Source of the DNA: Aquarana catesbeiana
Lineage: Eukaryota > Chordata > Amphibia > Anura > Ranidae
DNA: 64,000 nt
NCBI RefSeq assembly: GCF_042186555.1
Contig: NC_133328.1
Span: 63,677,685 to 63,741,684, forward strand
Direction of reading: 5' to 3'
In this document: in pieces, positions 53,905 through 64,000 of the stretch
Layout of the letters: each line of letters opens with the position of its first letter
Position numbering within the stretch: position 1 is the first letter of the stretch
The notes under the pieces: generated by a model
What the model saw: the letters and a program-made list of their open reading frames with translations, nothing else
Database searches by the model: none
What the model was told of the DNA's origin: nothing
Made by a program: the position numbers and the translations under genes

Positions 53905-55307
53905 TTAACCACTTACCAACCGGCCCATAGCCGAATGACGGCTGCAGGGCGGTTGGATAACTCTGGGTGGACGTACTATGACGTCCTCCCAGAATTCCCC
54001 TCTCGCGCGCCCCCTGGGGCGCGCACTCGAACACATCCGTGACCGCCAGGTCCAGAGGACCCGGCGCATCACGGATCCCGGTAAGTGGCCGCTGATCGCG
54101 GCCGTTTACCATGTGATCGAGCCGTCAAATGACGGCGCGATCACATGTAAACAGACCGGCGTCATCTGATGACGCCGGTTCCTCTCCTCCCCTCCTGTGT
54201 ACCGATCGGTACACAGTGAGCGGGGATGGGGATGGATGGATGTCTGCAGCGCTGTGGGCTGTATGTGTAGTGCCCACAACGCTGCACAGTGACATCCATC
54301 CATCCATGCTCAGCCATCCCTACTACTAATGCTGTGCAATACTCTGCAATACCAGCACAATACTCTGCAATGCTGTGCAATACTCTGCAATACCCCCACA
54401 ATACTCTGCAATGCTGTGCAATACTCTGCAATACCCCACAATACTCTGCAATACCCCACAATACTCTGCAATACCCCACAATACTCTGCAATGCCCCCAC
54501 AATACTCTGCAATACCCCCACAATACTCTGCAATGCTGTGCAATACTCTGCAATACCCCCACAATACTCTGCAATACCCCACAATACTCTGCAATGCCCC
54601 CACAATACTCTGCAATGCCCCCACAATACTCTGCAATGCTGTGCAATACTCTGCAATACCCCCACAATACTCTGCAATACCCCCACAATACTCTGCAATG
54701 CCCCCACAATACTCTGCAATACTCTGCAATGCCCCCACAATACTCTGCAATGCTGTGCAATACTCTGCAATACCCCCACAATACTCTGCAATGCTGTGCA
54801 ATACTCTGCAATGCCCCCACAATACTCTGCAATGCCCCCGCCATACTCTGCAATGCCCCCCGCCATACTCTGCAATGCCCCCCGCCATACTCCGCAATAC
54901 CCCGCCATACTCCGCCATACCCCGCCATACCCCGCCATACCCCGCCATACTCCGCCATACCCCGCAATACTCCGCCATACCCCGCCATACCCCGCCATAC
55001 TCCGCCATACCCCGCAATACCCCGCCATACCCCGCCATACTCCGCCATACCCCGCCATACTCCGCCATACCCCGCAATACCCCGCCATACTCCGCAATAC
55101 CCTGCCATACCCTGCCATGCTGAGCCATGCTCAGCTTTACTCGCCCTCTGTATGTGGCCAAGCTGTGGAAGTCTCACACATGGGGTATCGCCGTACTCAG
55201 GAGGAGCAGGAGAATCTATTTTGGGGTGTCATTTTTGGTATGTACATGTTATGTGGTAGAAATATTGTATAAATGGACAACTTTGTGTTAAAAAAAAAAA
55301 AAGCGTT
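53905..55307 (+). repeat. TTAACCACTT-family element (5' part) with internal minisatellite
   Basis: Starts TTAACCACTTACCAACCGG. It has GC-rich hairpins (GCGATCACATG, CGTCATCTGATGACG, ACCGATCGGT), then the minisatellite at 54320-55130, then TCGCCGTACTCAGGAG and a T-rich end that is cut by the next TTAA element at 55308. Confidence 0.7.
54320..55130 (+). repeat. Minisatellite, CAATACTCTG units changing to CCGCCATAC units
   Basis: 54330-54840 is made of ~19-20-bp units such as CAATACTCTGCAATGCCCCC, some with TGCTGTG. 54840-54895 is a transition (CCCCCGCCATACTCTGCAAT). 54895-55125 is built of 10-bp units CCCGCCATAC and CTCCGCCATA. The array has no stops in several frames on both strands, which produces artefactual frames of 260-330 codons. 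Confidence 0.92.
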
Positions 55308-57155
55308 TTAACCACTTCCCGCCCGCCGGCCGTCATACAACGTCCTTGACTTTGTGCGGAGATATCTGAATGATGGGTGCAGCTACAGGCATCATTCAGA
55401 TATCAGCTTTTTCAGCTGGCGATTCCCTACACCATGAGAACTATCATAGCAGCTGTTCCACTGCTTGATCGTTCTTACGGGAGGCGAGAGGGGACGTCCC
55501 CCCTTCCCGCCGCCTTGCGGTGCTTCTACCGACTCACCGCTACGATCGAAGCCAGGATCTTTTTTTTTTTTTTTTTTTTTTTAATTTCAGGCTTCCCAGC
55601 CTAGAGGTGAGATGTGAGGTCTTATTGACCCCATATCTCACTGTAAAGAGGACCTGTCATGCCATATTCCTATTACAAGGATGTTTATATTCTTTGTAAT
55701 AGGAATAAAAGTGGTCAAAATTTTTTTTTTTTGAAAAAAGCATCAAACTAAAATAAATAAAGTAAAATGAACAATAAAAAAAAAAAAAAAATTTTTTAAA
55801 GCGCCCCTGTCCCTGTGTGCTCGCATGCAGAAGCGAACGCATACGTAAGTCCCGCCCACATATGAAAACGGTGTTCAAACCACACATGTGAGGTATCGCT
55901 GCGATCGGTAGAGCGAGAGCAATAATTTTGGCCCTAGACCTCCTCTGTAACTCAAAACATGTAACCAGTAAAAAATTTTAAAGCGTCGCCTATGGGGATT
56001 TTTGAGTAGCAAAGTTTGGCGCCATTCCACAAGCGCGTGCAATTCTGAAGGGTGACATGTTGGGTATCTATTTACTCGGCGTAACTTCATCTTTCACATT
56101 ATGCAAAAATATTGGGCTAACTTTACTGTTTTGGTTTTTGTAAAGCACAAAACATTTTTTTTTCCAAAAAAAACGCGTTAAAAAAATTGCTGCGCAAATA
56201 CCGTGCGAGATAAAAAGTTGCAACAACCGCCATTGTATTCTCTAGGGTCTTTGCTAAAAAAACATATATAATGTTTTGGGGTTCTATGTAATTTTCTAGC
56301 TAATAAATGATGATTTTTACATATAGGAGAGAAATGTCAGAATTGAGTTGGGTGCTCCAGAACGCCTGAAGGTGCTCCCCCTGCATGTTGGGCCTCTGTA
56401 TGTGGCCACGCTGTGTAAAAGTCTCACACATGTGGTATTGCCGTACTCAGGAGTAATAGCAGAATGTGTTTTGGGGTGTAATCTGTGTTATGCATATGCG
56501 GTCTGTGAGAAATACCCTGCTAATATGACAATTTTGTGGGAAAAAAAAAAAGTAAAAAAAAAACCTTGATTTTGCAAAGAATTGTGGGAAAAAATGACAA
56601 CTTCAAAAAACTCACCATGCGTCTTTCTAAATACCTTGGAATGTCTTCTTTCCAAAAAGGGGTCATTTGGGGGGTATTTGTACTTTTCTGGCATGTTAGG
56701 GTCTCAAGAAATGAGATAGGCCGTCAGTACTTCAGGTGTGATCAATTTTCAGATATTCGCACCATAGCTTTTGGACTCTATAACTTTCAAAAAGACCAAA
56801 TAATATCCACCGATTTGGGTTATTTTTACCAAAGATATGTAGCGGTATAAATTTTGGCCAAAATATATGAAGAAAAATTACTAATTTGCAAAATATTATA
56901 ACAGAAATGAAGAAAAATTTATTTTTTTACAGATTTTTCGGTCTTTTTTCTTTTACGGCGCAAAAAATAAAGAACCCAGCGGTGATTAAATACCACCAAA
57001 AGAAAGCTCTATTTGTGTGAAAAAAAGGACAAAAATTTCATAAAGATACAGTGTTGCATGACTGAGTAATTGTCATTCAAAATGTGAGAGCACCAAAAGC
57101 TGAAAATTGGTCTGGTTAGGAAGGGGGTTTAAGTGCCCAGTTGTCAAGTGGTTAA
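55308..57155 (+). repeat. TTAACCACTT-family element, long form
   Basis: TTAACCACTTCCCGCCCGCC at left and GTTGTCAAGTGGTTAA at right, TTAA at both ends. Order of family words: ATTCCTATTACAAGGATGTT, GGTGACATGTTGGGTATCTA, GGGGTTCTATGTAATTTTC, ACACATGTGGTATTGCCGTA, CTTTCCAAAAAGGGGTCATT, AAAGAAAGCTCTATTTGTGT. It contains most modules seen separately in the other copies, so it may be close to the parental non-autonomous layout. Confidence 0.8.
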
Positions 57156-57199
57156 AAACAATATATAATAATCATTTGTATATTACTTACTTATAGTAA

Positions 57200-57550
57200 T
57201 TAACCCCTTGCCACCCAGGCCAATTCTGACACTTCTCTCCTACATGTACAGTAAAAAATCATAATTTTTTGCAAGAACATTACTCAGAACCCTCAAATAT
57301 TATATATATTGTTTTAGCAAACACCCAAGTGAATAAAATGGTGGTCGTTGCAACTTTTTATGTTACACAGTATTTTTTGGAAAGAAACATGAATTTTCAT
57401 GAATAAAAAAAAAACATTAAAGTTAGCCTGATTTTTTGTATACTATGAAAGATGATGTTACGCCAAGTAAATAAATACCTAACATGTCATGCTTTAAAAT
57501 TGCACACACTTATGGAATGGCGCCAAATTTCAGTACTTAAAAATCTATCT
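57200..57550 (-). repeat. Truncated TTAA-family element, inverted
   Basis: Begins TTAACCCCTTGCCACCC and then reads the family's 3' part backwards (GAACCCTCAAATATTATATA, CCTAACATGTCATGCTTTAA). It stops abruptly near 57550. Confidence 0.7.
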
Positions 57551-58039
57551 CTGCAACTGCAAGCCAAACTCGCTTGCAGTAGCAGCATAGTCCAACAATG
57601 TAAAACTACCATTCAGCGATGTAAAAAAAAACAAGGAGGCGGCAGTAGCACCTCAAGAACACCTGTCAGCTGCTGCTATACCACTTATTAAAAAGCAATC
57701 CACCACAGATCACTTTTCAGAGGGCAGTAAGAATTACCGCAAATGTGAAAGAAACTTGAAACACATCATCCAGTTCACACTCACCCCCAACCAGGTCACT
57801 CCCCATCCACTTCCCATGTTAGCCACCTTGCTTCAACTTATATTACAGTTGACCATTTCCCAACCTGCAGATGACAGACCCTACTCCAAAATATATCACT
57901 CCCAGTTACTCCCCCCACCCGCTGATTGATATCCCTCCATGACCACCTCACACCCCCCTGCTGACAGACCTCTCTCCGCAGCCTGTCCCCACACCCTCTC
58001 ACCTGCTGACCTGTGGATGGGGGAATCACTCTCGCAGTG
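57551..58039. other. No recognised gene
   Basis: CA/CC-rich sequence with short frames only; no named repeat. Confidence 0.45.
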
Positions 58040-58042
58040 TTA

Positions 58043-58476
58043 TAGGGCGTACACACGGTCGGACTTTGTTCGGACATTCCAAAAACTAAATCCTAGGATT
58101 TTTTCCGACGGATGTTGGCTCAAACTTGTCTTGCATACACACGGTCACACAAAGTTGTCGGAAAATCCAATCATTCTGAACGCAGTGACGTAAAACACGT
58201 ACGTCGGGACTATAAACGGGGCAGTGGCCAATAGCTTTCATCTCTTTATTTATTCTGAGCATGCGTGGCACTTTGTCCGTCGGATTTGTGTACACACGAT
58301 CGGAATTTCCGACAACGGATTTTGTTGTCGGAAAGTTTTATATCCTGCTCTCAAACTTTGTGTGTTGGAAAATCCGATGGAAAATGTGTGATGGAGCCTA
58401 CACACGGTCGGAATTTCCGACAACAAGGTCCTATCACACATTTTCCGTCGGAAAATCCGACCGTGTGTACGGGGCA
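58043..58476. mobile_element. PIF/Harbinger-type MITE, GTACACACGGTCGG family
   Basis: TTA on both sides (58040-58042 and 58477-58479). It starts TAGGGCGTACACACGGTCGG and ends with the inverted CCGACCGTGTGTACGGGGCA. The motif TACACACGGTCGGAATTTCC and its inverse recur inside. 434 bp, non-coding. Confidence 0.8.
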
Positions 58477-58494
58477 TTATTGTGTTCTGCCAGT

Positions 58495-58645
58495 GGGGAG
58501 CCTTCCCTACCCACAGAATATAATGATCAGTGTTGTTAACTATAACTGGCAGCACTGATTGTTTTGGGAAAAACCTGACAGGCTGGTTGTACTCAAGTTG
58601 ATTAATAGACTGACTTGTGTACAACCAGCTAGCATGCTGGTCTCT
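58495..58645. repeat. Dispersed repeat fragment
   Basis: CTGACAGGCTGGTTGTACTC and ACTTGTGTACAACCAGCTAG resemble 9563-9625 and 61760-61800. Class unknown. Confidence 0.4.
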
Positions 58646-58749
58646 GCTTAATTGACTTTAATTTCAATCCATGTATGGCCCGCTAAACTACTACGCAGTC
58701 TCTAAATATCCTTCCACAAACCTTTACATTTTTCCTTCCCAGATTCCTT

Positions 58750-59715
58750 CATCCTCCTCACCTGTACATAGTGCCCTCTGTCATACCCTCCACACTCCTC
58801 TGTCATACACTTCTCTCCTGTACATAGTGCCCGCTGTCATACCCTCCACATTCCTCTCCTATACATACTGCTCACTGTCATACCCTCCACACGCCTCTCC
58901 TGTACATACCACCCACTGTCATACACTTCTCTCCTGTACATAGTGCCTGCTGTCATACCCCCCACAAACCTCTCCTGTACATACTGCCCACTGTCACACA
59001 CTTCTCTCCTGTACATAGTGCCCACTGTCATACCCTCCACACTCCTCTCTTGTACATACTGCTCAATGTCATACCCTCCACACTCCTCTCCTGCACATAC
59101 TGCTCACTGTCATACCCTCCACACTCCTCTCCTGTACATACTTCTCACTGTCATAAACTTCTCCCCTGTACATAGTGCCCGCTGTCATACCCCCCACAAT
59201 CCTCTCCTGTACATACTGCCCACTGCCATACACTTCTCTCCTGTACATAGTGCCCACTTTCATACCCTCCACATTCCTCTCCTGTGCATACTGCCCTCTG
59301 TCATACCCTCCACACTCCTCTCCTGTACATATTGCCTGCTGTCATACCCTTCACACTCCCCTCCTGTACATATTGCCCACTGTCTTACCCTCCACACTCG
59401 TGTCTTGTACATACTGCTCAGTATCATACCCTCCACACTGCTCTGCTGTATATTCTGCCCACTTTCATAAACTCTTCTACTGTACATAGTGGCAGCTGTC
59501 GTACCCTCCACACTCCTCTCCTGTACATAACGCCCACTGTGATACCCTCCACACTCCTCTCATGTACATACTGTCCACTGTCATACCCTCAACACTTCTC
59601 TCCTGTACATACTGCCAACTGTCATACCCTCCACACTCCTTTCCTATACATACTGCCAACTGTCTTTCTCCCCACACCCCTCTCCTGTACATACTGCCCA
59701 CTCTCATACCATCAA
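58750..59715 (+). repeat. Minisatellite, ~37-bp unit
   Basis: About 25 copies of a unit close to CTCTCCTGTACATACTGCCC followed by ACTGTCATACCCTCCACACT. Some copies lack the CCCTCCACACT part (short units ending ACACTT). Open frames across it on both strands reflect the repeat. Confidence 0.9.
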
Positions 59716-59768
59716 GGGCCACTGGGTCAGTAGGAGACCCCTTGAGAGGCTCCTGGGATCCTGTGATA

Positions 59769-60010
59769 TTAAAGCGGTAGTGAACTTTGCTAACATTACT
59801 ACTTTTTAGAGGCCCTGAGGTAGGTTATGCCATTATGTACAAGTATGCACAGCATATTGGCACATTAGGGTACACTTACCTGTCAGACTGAGCCCTCCAG
59901 CGCTGCACTGTGATCAGTCCGGCTGGTCCCGGGTGCTTCCATCTTCACTCGGTCCTCCTTCCGGGTTCTGTGCCTTCGGTCACTTGCCTTAGCCAGGCTG
60001 CGTTGCTGTC
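59769..60010 (+). repeat. Left part of a TTAA MITE (TTAAAGCGG family)
   Basis: TTAAAGCGGTAGTGAACTTT, then a GGTACACTTACCTGTCAGAC segment and a GC-rich part. The inverted right end was not found. Confidence 0.4.
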
Positions 60011-60166
60011 ACCTCCACACATGCTCATGAGCATCCTCTCTCTCTCATCCATCCCTTACCCCTCGCCCCTCTCTCATCCCCTTCCTCTCTCTCTCATCCT
60101 CTATCTATTTAATTTAATTTGTTATAACAAAAAATTGTTTGCATTTTTATTTTTTATAAAAAACCC

Positions 60167-60181
60167 CACCAAAATCCTCAG
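60167..60181 (+). repeat. Left 15-bp direct repeat flanking the foldback
   Basis: CACCAAAATCCTCAG, identical to 61217-61231. Confidence 0.8.
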
Positions 60182-61216
60182 ATAACTATAAAGGTCCACC
60201 AAAAAGGGGGCTGGAGGTTGTCAATCCCAAATTCAATATGTAAAGGAGCAAATATCCCCCAGGTAAGTGATAAGGACTTTAAAGGCAACAAGGAAAAGGG
60301 GGGTCTAAACAAAAGTTGTATTAATAATAATTTATTTATTGATATGTAGAAGAAAATATAAAATTATTCAGGTGCAGACATCACGAGAAATAAAGTAAGT
60401 TAAAAACAACAAGTATACAAAAACTAAATCGTTAGTGCGTGGTAATTGTAGACATTCAGCCCGACGCGTTTCAGGACACTTGTTATAATAATAATAGAAA
60501 TAGAAAAAAAAAGGGAATAACACAATATGTACATCATGGACAAAGGGCAAGAGGCAGGAGCATCGTTGAGACCAGGATTGGGAGATCACCTACCGATTAG
60601 ATGAACTTGATAATGTGTACACCTCCGAAGAGTGTGACGGCTGATGCAGTATGGCCATGAGGTCAAAACAGATGCCGTGGAGCAATGTAAAGATCACTAC
60701 TTGGCTATATGGAACCAAGAGATCTGCATGGTTAAATGCAGGTTGGTTTGGAACAGATAATAACACTATTAAAAAATGTCTGCAAGGAAAAAAGTATAAA
60801 ATATCTTAGGATTATATAGGGCTCATAAAGAAACAGATTTTATTATTATTTTTTTTCTATTTCTATTATTATTACTATTATTATTATTATTTTTCTATTT
60901 TTCTGTTTTGCATTTTTAGAATATGCTATGGTAATTTTACCTCACCTTGAACACCCCTGATGAAGGGACCCCACAAGTGTCCTGAAACGCATCAGGCTGA
61001 ATGTCTACAATTACCACGCAATAACGATTTAGTTTTTGTATACTTGTTGTTTTTAACTTACTTTATTTCTGGTGATGTCTGCACCCGAATAATTTAATAT
61101 TTTCGTCTACATATCAATAAATACATTATTATTAATACAACTTTTGTTTAGACCCCCCCTTTTCCTTGTTGCCTTTAAAGTCCTTATCACCTACCTGGGG
61201 GATATTTGCTCCTTTA
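60182..61216. mobile_element. ~1.03-kb foldback element, possibly Penelope-like
   Basis: Bounded by the exact 15-bp duplication at 60167-60181 and 61217-61231. Arms 60241-60483 and about 60973-61216 are near-perfect inverses, for example TAAAGGAGCAAATATCCCCC facing GGGGGATATTTGCTCCTTTA. The left side has an extra 59-bp tail (60182-60240). The centre holds ATTATT-type low-complexity sequence (60835-60900). The right arm starts next to a hammerhead-like core. No reverse transcriptase is present, so the class is inferred. Confidence 0.65.
60957..60988 (+). ncRNA. Hammerhead-ribozyme-like core (candidate)
   Basis: CTGATGA (60957-60963) and GAAAC (60984-60988) are the two invariant hammerhead strands. 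The 20 nt between can fold as a short stem II (AGG.AC with GTCCT, one bulge). Such motifs are known in Penelope-like and retrozyme elements. Stems I and III are not convincingly formed here, so activity is doubtful. Confidence 0.35.
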
Positions 61217-61231
61217 CACCAAAATCCTCAG

Positions 61232-63088
61232 CACCAGGCCCATGATGTTCTTAATCAGGCCCTGCCTATCGCTCAAAAAAGTACATGAGGTTCTTTTTGG
61301 CAGATTACAAGGGTTTTTGGCTCCATAGACTTTAATAGAAACGCCTGACCAGAGTCTTTTACAAGCGTTTTCTGCTCAAATAGCAGCTCTCCACCCCCAA
61401 TTTCCTCTCCCTCTCCTCCCCCTCGTGCTTTCTATTGGCTAAACAAAAATGCCTGAAGCTGTAAAACACTTGTAATACGCTTCTAAAATGCTTTAAAAAA
61501 AGCTTGTAAAAAGATGCAAATAAGCTGATAAAAAAAAAAAAAAGATAAAAAACGCCTGAAAAACGACAGTGAATCGATACGCTCAGGTGTAAATAGAGCC
61601 ACAATGAACTACCACAGCACCCCACAATGACATGATAATTGAGAACCACCAACCAACAGTTGCTAAAGCTGTCAGGACTTGTAGTTCATTCATACACAAA
61701 GCTCTGTGTAAGAATGACTGTGGGCAGAGCAGCGGCTGCAGCATTGGGAACTATAGGAAAGCTGGTCAATTGACTTCAGTACAACCAGCCTGTCCGGTTT
61801 TTCATGCAATCACATCCGGCGGCTATAGACGCCAGTAGTTATTATTTTATTCTGATGGCTGTGAAATCTCCTGCTGTGAGAATACAATAGCGCAGAGGGA
61901 GGGATTCCCCCGCCAACACTGAATGTATTGATGGGGGAATCAAGGAATTTCTTTTTCTTCAACCAGTGAGTGAAGAAAAGAAAATTGCATAATCTATGGC
62001 CAGCCTGAAAACAGAAATGAATGCAGCCACCACATCTAAGGACTTTGAAGCTGAATATTTTTGGTTCTTGGGTTTAGATACCCTTTAAGTGTGGTGGGCT
62101 ACTGCAGCCCACTGTCTGTTCTCATGTCTCACTGTGAGACCACCACAGTGGTGATGCAGTAACATCTTATGCATTTGTGCACAGCTGGAGATTAAATCCT
62201 ATACTGTTTAAACATGACTGTACATTTTGTGGCTAACATGTAGTGTTATGTTAGAGTAAACTAACTTTATATGCAGACTATACATATCTTTTACATAGCA
62301 TTCACAGCCTTATTGCATGGTGTTTGGTTATAATAAAACACTCTAGTCTCAATATACATTCATGTCCTGTACTCTTTATTCTTGTGTGAAACTCTTTCCC
62401 GAAGCTGCCAGTCCCATCGTTTCAGACTGTAGATCAGGAATTACCATTAGTTTCAGGTTTACTGTTAGAATAACACAGCCTCTGGCCACCTGAGACACTA
62501 ATATTCCAAATGGGTAGAAAGACTACAGATGTAACTATGTCCTTAGAGCCAGCAATGTCTTTAACATTAGACCACAACAACCGCATGTCTATTGCCTGAC
62601 AAATTGTTCTACATTTCAAATGCTTAATTGCAATCAGCAAATCACGAGTGGCTGTAGAAAAATGGGCTAAAAGTGCTATAGAATAAAGCTAAGTGTTAAT
62701 ACAATATGGGTAATTTTACTCTAAGGAGCGCTTAGCATTAAATTGCACTTGTCACCTTTATAGTGACAAATAGAAATAGATATTCTAGGGGCTGAGCAAA
62801 TAATACAGAGAAAGCAACCTAAAAGGTTTATAGTCTTTACTCATATTAATACTTAGGAAAACTGCTACCCGCTGTCTACTGGATGCAGTCACCTGAATTT
62901 CACATCCAAATTATAAAATGCAGGCTGCTGTGTAAATGATATATTTAACCTGAATTTGAGATCAGGTTGGGATACTTCTGAGTTTCTTCTAAGTACCTTC
63001 AGAGATGCATTTAACCTCCTTTTAACCTACAGTTGACTTCTTTCAAATGCTAGAACTGCAGAGGCAATGTTTGATTACAAGACTTAAG
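61232..63088. other. No recognised gene; one dispersed repeat
   Basis: 61750-62090 resembles 10110-10350 in phrases such as ATACAATAG.GCAGAGGG and TCATAATCTATAGCCAG-like words, so it is probably a shared repeat family. The rest is unrecognised AT-rich sequence. Confidence 0.4.
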
Positions 63089-63530
63089 CCTCGTATACAC
63101 GATCGGATTTTCCGCCAACAAAACCGTGGTCTTTTGTCCAAAGGTCATTACCCCAAACTTTGGTCTTGCATACAAACGGCACACAATTGTCGGCCAACAA
63201 TCCCGAACATAATGACGTACTACATGGTTTTTCAGCTCTTTAGCGCCACCCTTTGGGTTCCTTCTGCTAACTTCGTGTTAGTAGAAGTTTGGTGAGTGTT
63301 GATTTGTGCTTTTCTTTTTGCGCTTTTCATTTAGCGCTTTTCATTTCGCACTTTTCATTTAGCGCTTTCCAGTTCGCGCTTTTCATTTCGTGCTTTTCAG
63401 TTCATTTCTGAACGGCCATTCGGCAACCAGACGTGTTGCGGAATCGGAGGAGATAACGCGTTATTTATTATTGGCCTTGCAGTTATTGCTTAGACATTAT
63501 TTTTTTGCTTGAATAATAATGATTTGATTT
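63089..63530 (+). repeat. Left end of a Harbinger-like repeat with GCGCTTTTCATTT tandem array
   Basis: GCCTCGTATACACGATCGGA at 63089 matches the starts of the GTACACAC family elements. 63305-63400 carries seven or so units of GCGCTTTTCATTT/GCACTTTTCAGTT. No inverted right end is seen before the next repeat. Confidence 0.55.
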
Positions 63531-63539
63531 GGTATACCG

Positions 63540-64000
63540 TATTTATCGGCGTATAACACGCACCGGCGTATAACACGCACCCCAATTTAGGAGGGAATTT
63601 TAAGGAAAAAAAACTTTTAGGAGGGAAGTTGAAGGGAAAAAAACTTACATTTAAATGCCCATCATTGCAGCCTTCTCAGTGCAGCCTTCCCCAGTGCAGC
63701 CATGTCAGTGCAGCCTTGTCAGTGCAGCCTTGTCAGTGCAGCCATGTCAGTGCAGTCATGTCAGTGCAGCCTCGTCAGTGCAGCCTTCCCCAGTGCAGCC
63801 TCCCCCAGTGCAGCCTCCCCCAGTGCAGCCTCCCCCAGTGCAGCCTCCCCCAGTGCAGCCTCGCCCAGTGCAGCCTCGCCCAGTGCAGCCTTGCCCAGTG
63901 CAGCCTTCGATCCCCTGTCTTCAAAATCGCCGACCGCGATTTGAAAATGGCGCCACCGGCGCCAAAATACACAGAGCCGGTCCTCGGCTCTTTCCGGCGG
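63540..64000 (+). repeat. CGGCGTATAACACGCACC repeat with minisatellite, cut by window end
   Basis: The 18-bp word CGGCGTATAACACGCACC is tandemly doubled at 63547-63582. It is followed by GGAGGGAA-type repeats and a 10-15-bp minisatellite (CAGTGCAGCCTTGT, CAGTGCAGCCTCCCC) from 63660 to 63905. GC-rich sequence runs to the edge. Frames across the array are artefacts. Confidence 0.65.

Noticed and set aside
54162..55272. Five overlapping frames of 260-330 codons on both strands
   Set aside because: They are translations of a minisatellite without stop codons; no domain or varied protein sequence.
58671..59733. Cys/Thr/Pro-rich frames on the plus strand and Gly/Val/Tyr-rich frames on the minus strand
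   Set aside because: Repeat translation of the ~37-bp minisatellite.
63702..63972. Ser-Ala-Pro repeat and His-Trp-Ala-Arg-Leu repeat frames
   Set aside because: Short tandem repeat CAGTGCAGCC read in two directions.

Overview
This window looks like repeat-rich nuclear DNA of an amphibian, most likely a ranid frog. I infer this from the mix of element types: Tc1-like transposons, L1-group and L2/CR1-group LINEs, a DIRS tyrosine-recombinase retrotransposon, and very many non-autonomous elements whose ends begin TTAACCACTT, TTAAAGGGGTTGTAAA or GCCNCGTACACACGG. I see no clear host gene, no rRNA or tRNA gene, and no bacterial-type operon. The only candidate for host coding sequence is a possible signal-peptide exon on the minus strand near 46.1 kb. 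Nearly every long reading frame belongs to a transposable element or to a tandem repeat.

Layout. 1-1497: Tc1-like transposon with a dead transposase. 1523-3244: two abutting TTAA elements, the second carrying a nested 153-bp hAT-like MITE. 3.2-8.5 kb: mostly unrecognised, with a PIF/Harbinger-type MITE at 4.5 kb and a possible solo LTR near 6 kb. 8.5-11.7 kb: TTAA elements, a decayed LINE fragment and a tRNA-derived SINE. 11.9-14.2 kb: a 2.35-kb near-perfect palindrome flanked by TTA, with a divergent pair of TATA/GC-box promoters at its centre. 14.75-17.1 kb: a 5'-truncated L2/CR1-like LINE. 19.64-26.53 kb: a full-length L1-group LINE with a 15-bp target duplication, an intact ORF1 and a broken ORF2. 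28.4-31.2 kb: a second Tc1-like element with an internal rearrangement.

31.2-44.1 kb is a stack of nested insertions. A small MITE contains a minus-strand L1, which has a DIRS element inserted inside its polyadenylation signal; a TTAA element sits in the MITE's right part. The DIRS element keeps its terminal repeats, its internal complementary region, a gag-like frame with an apparent 124-nt intron, RT-RNase H, and a recombinase with one nonsense codon. Its leader holds three NRF-1-type sites, a CRE and a TATA-like box.

44.4-57.6 kb is dominated by TTAA elements. The largest (48.2-52.1 kb) keeps the N-terminal and cysteine-rich C-terminal ends of a piggyBac transposase with the catalytic core deleted, which ties this repeat family to piggyBac. 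58-64 kb holds a Harbinger-type MITE, a ~37-bp minisatellite, a 1-kb foldback with a hammerhead-like motif, and further repeats to the window edge.

The elements do not act together as a pathway. The window is a record of successive insertions that can be ordered by target-site duplications. Boundaries are read by eye and may be off by several bases.
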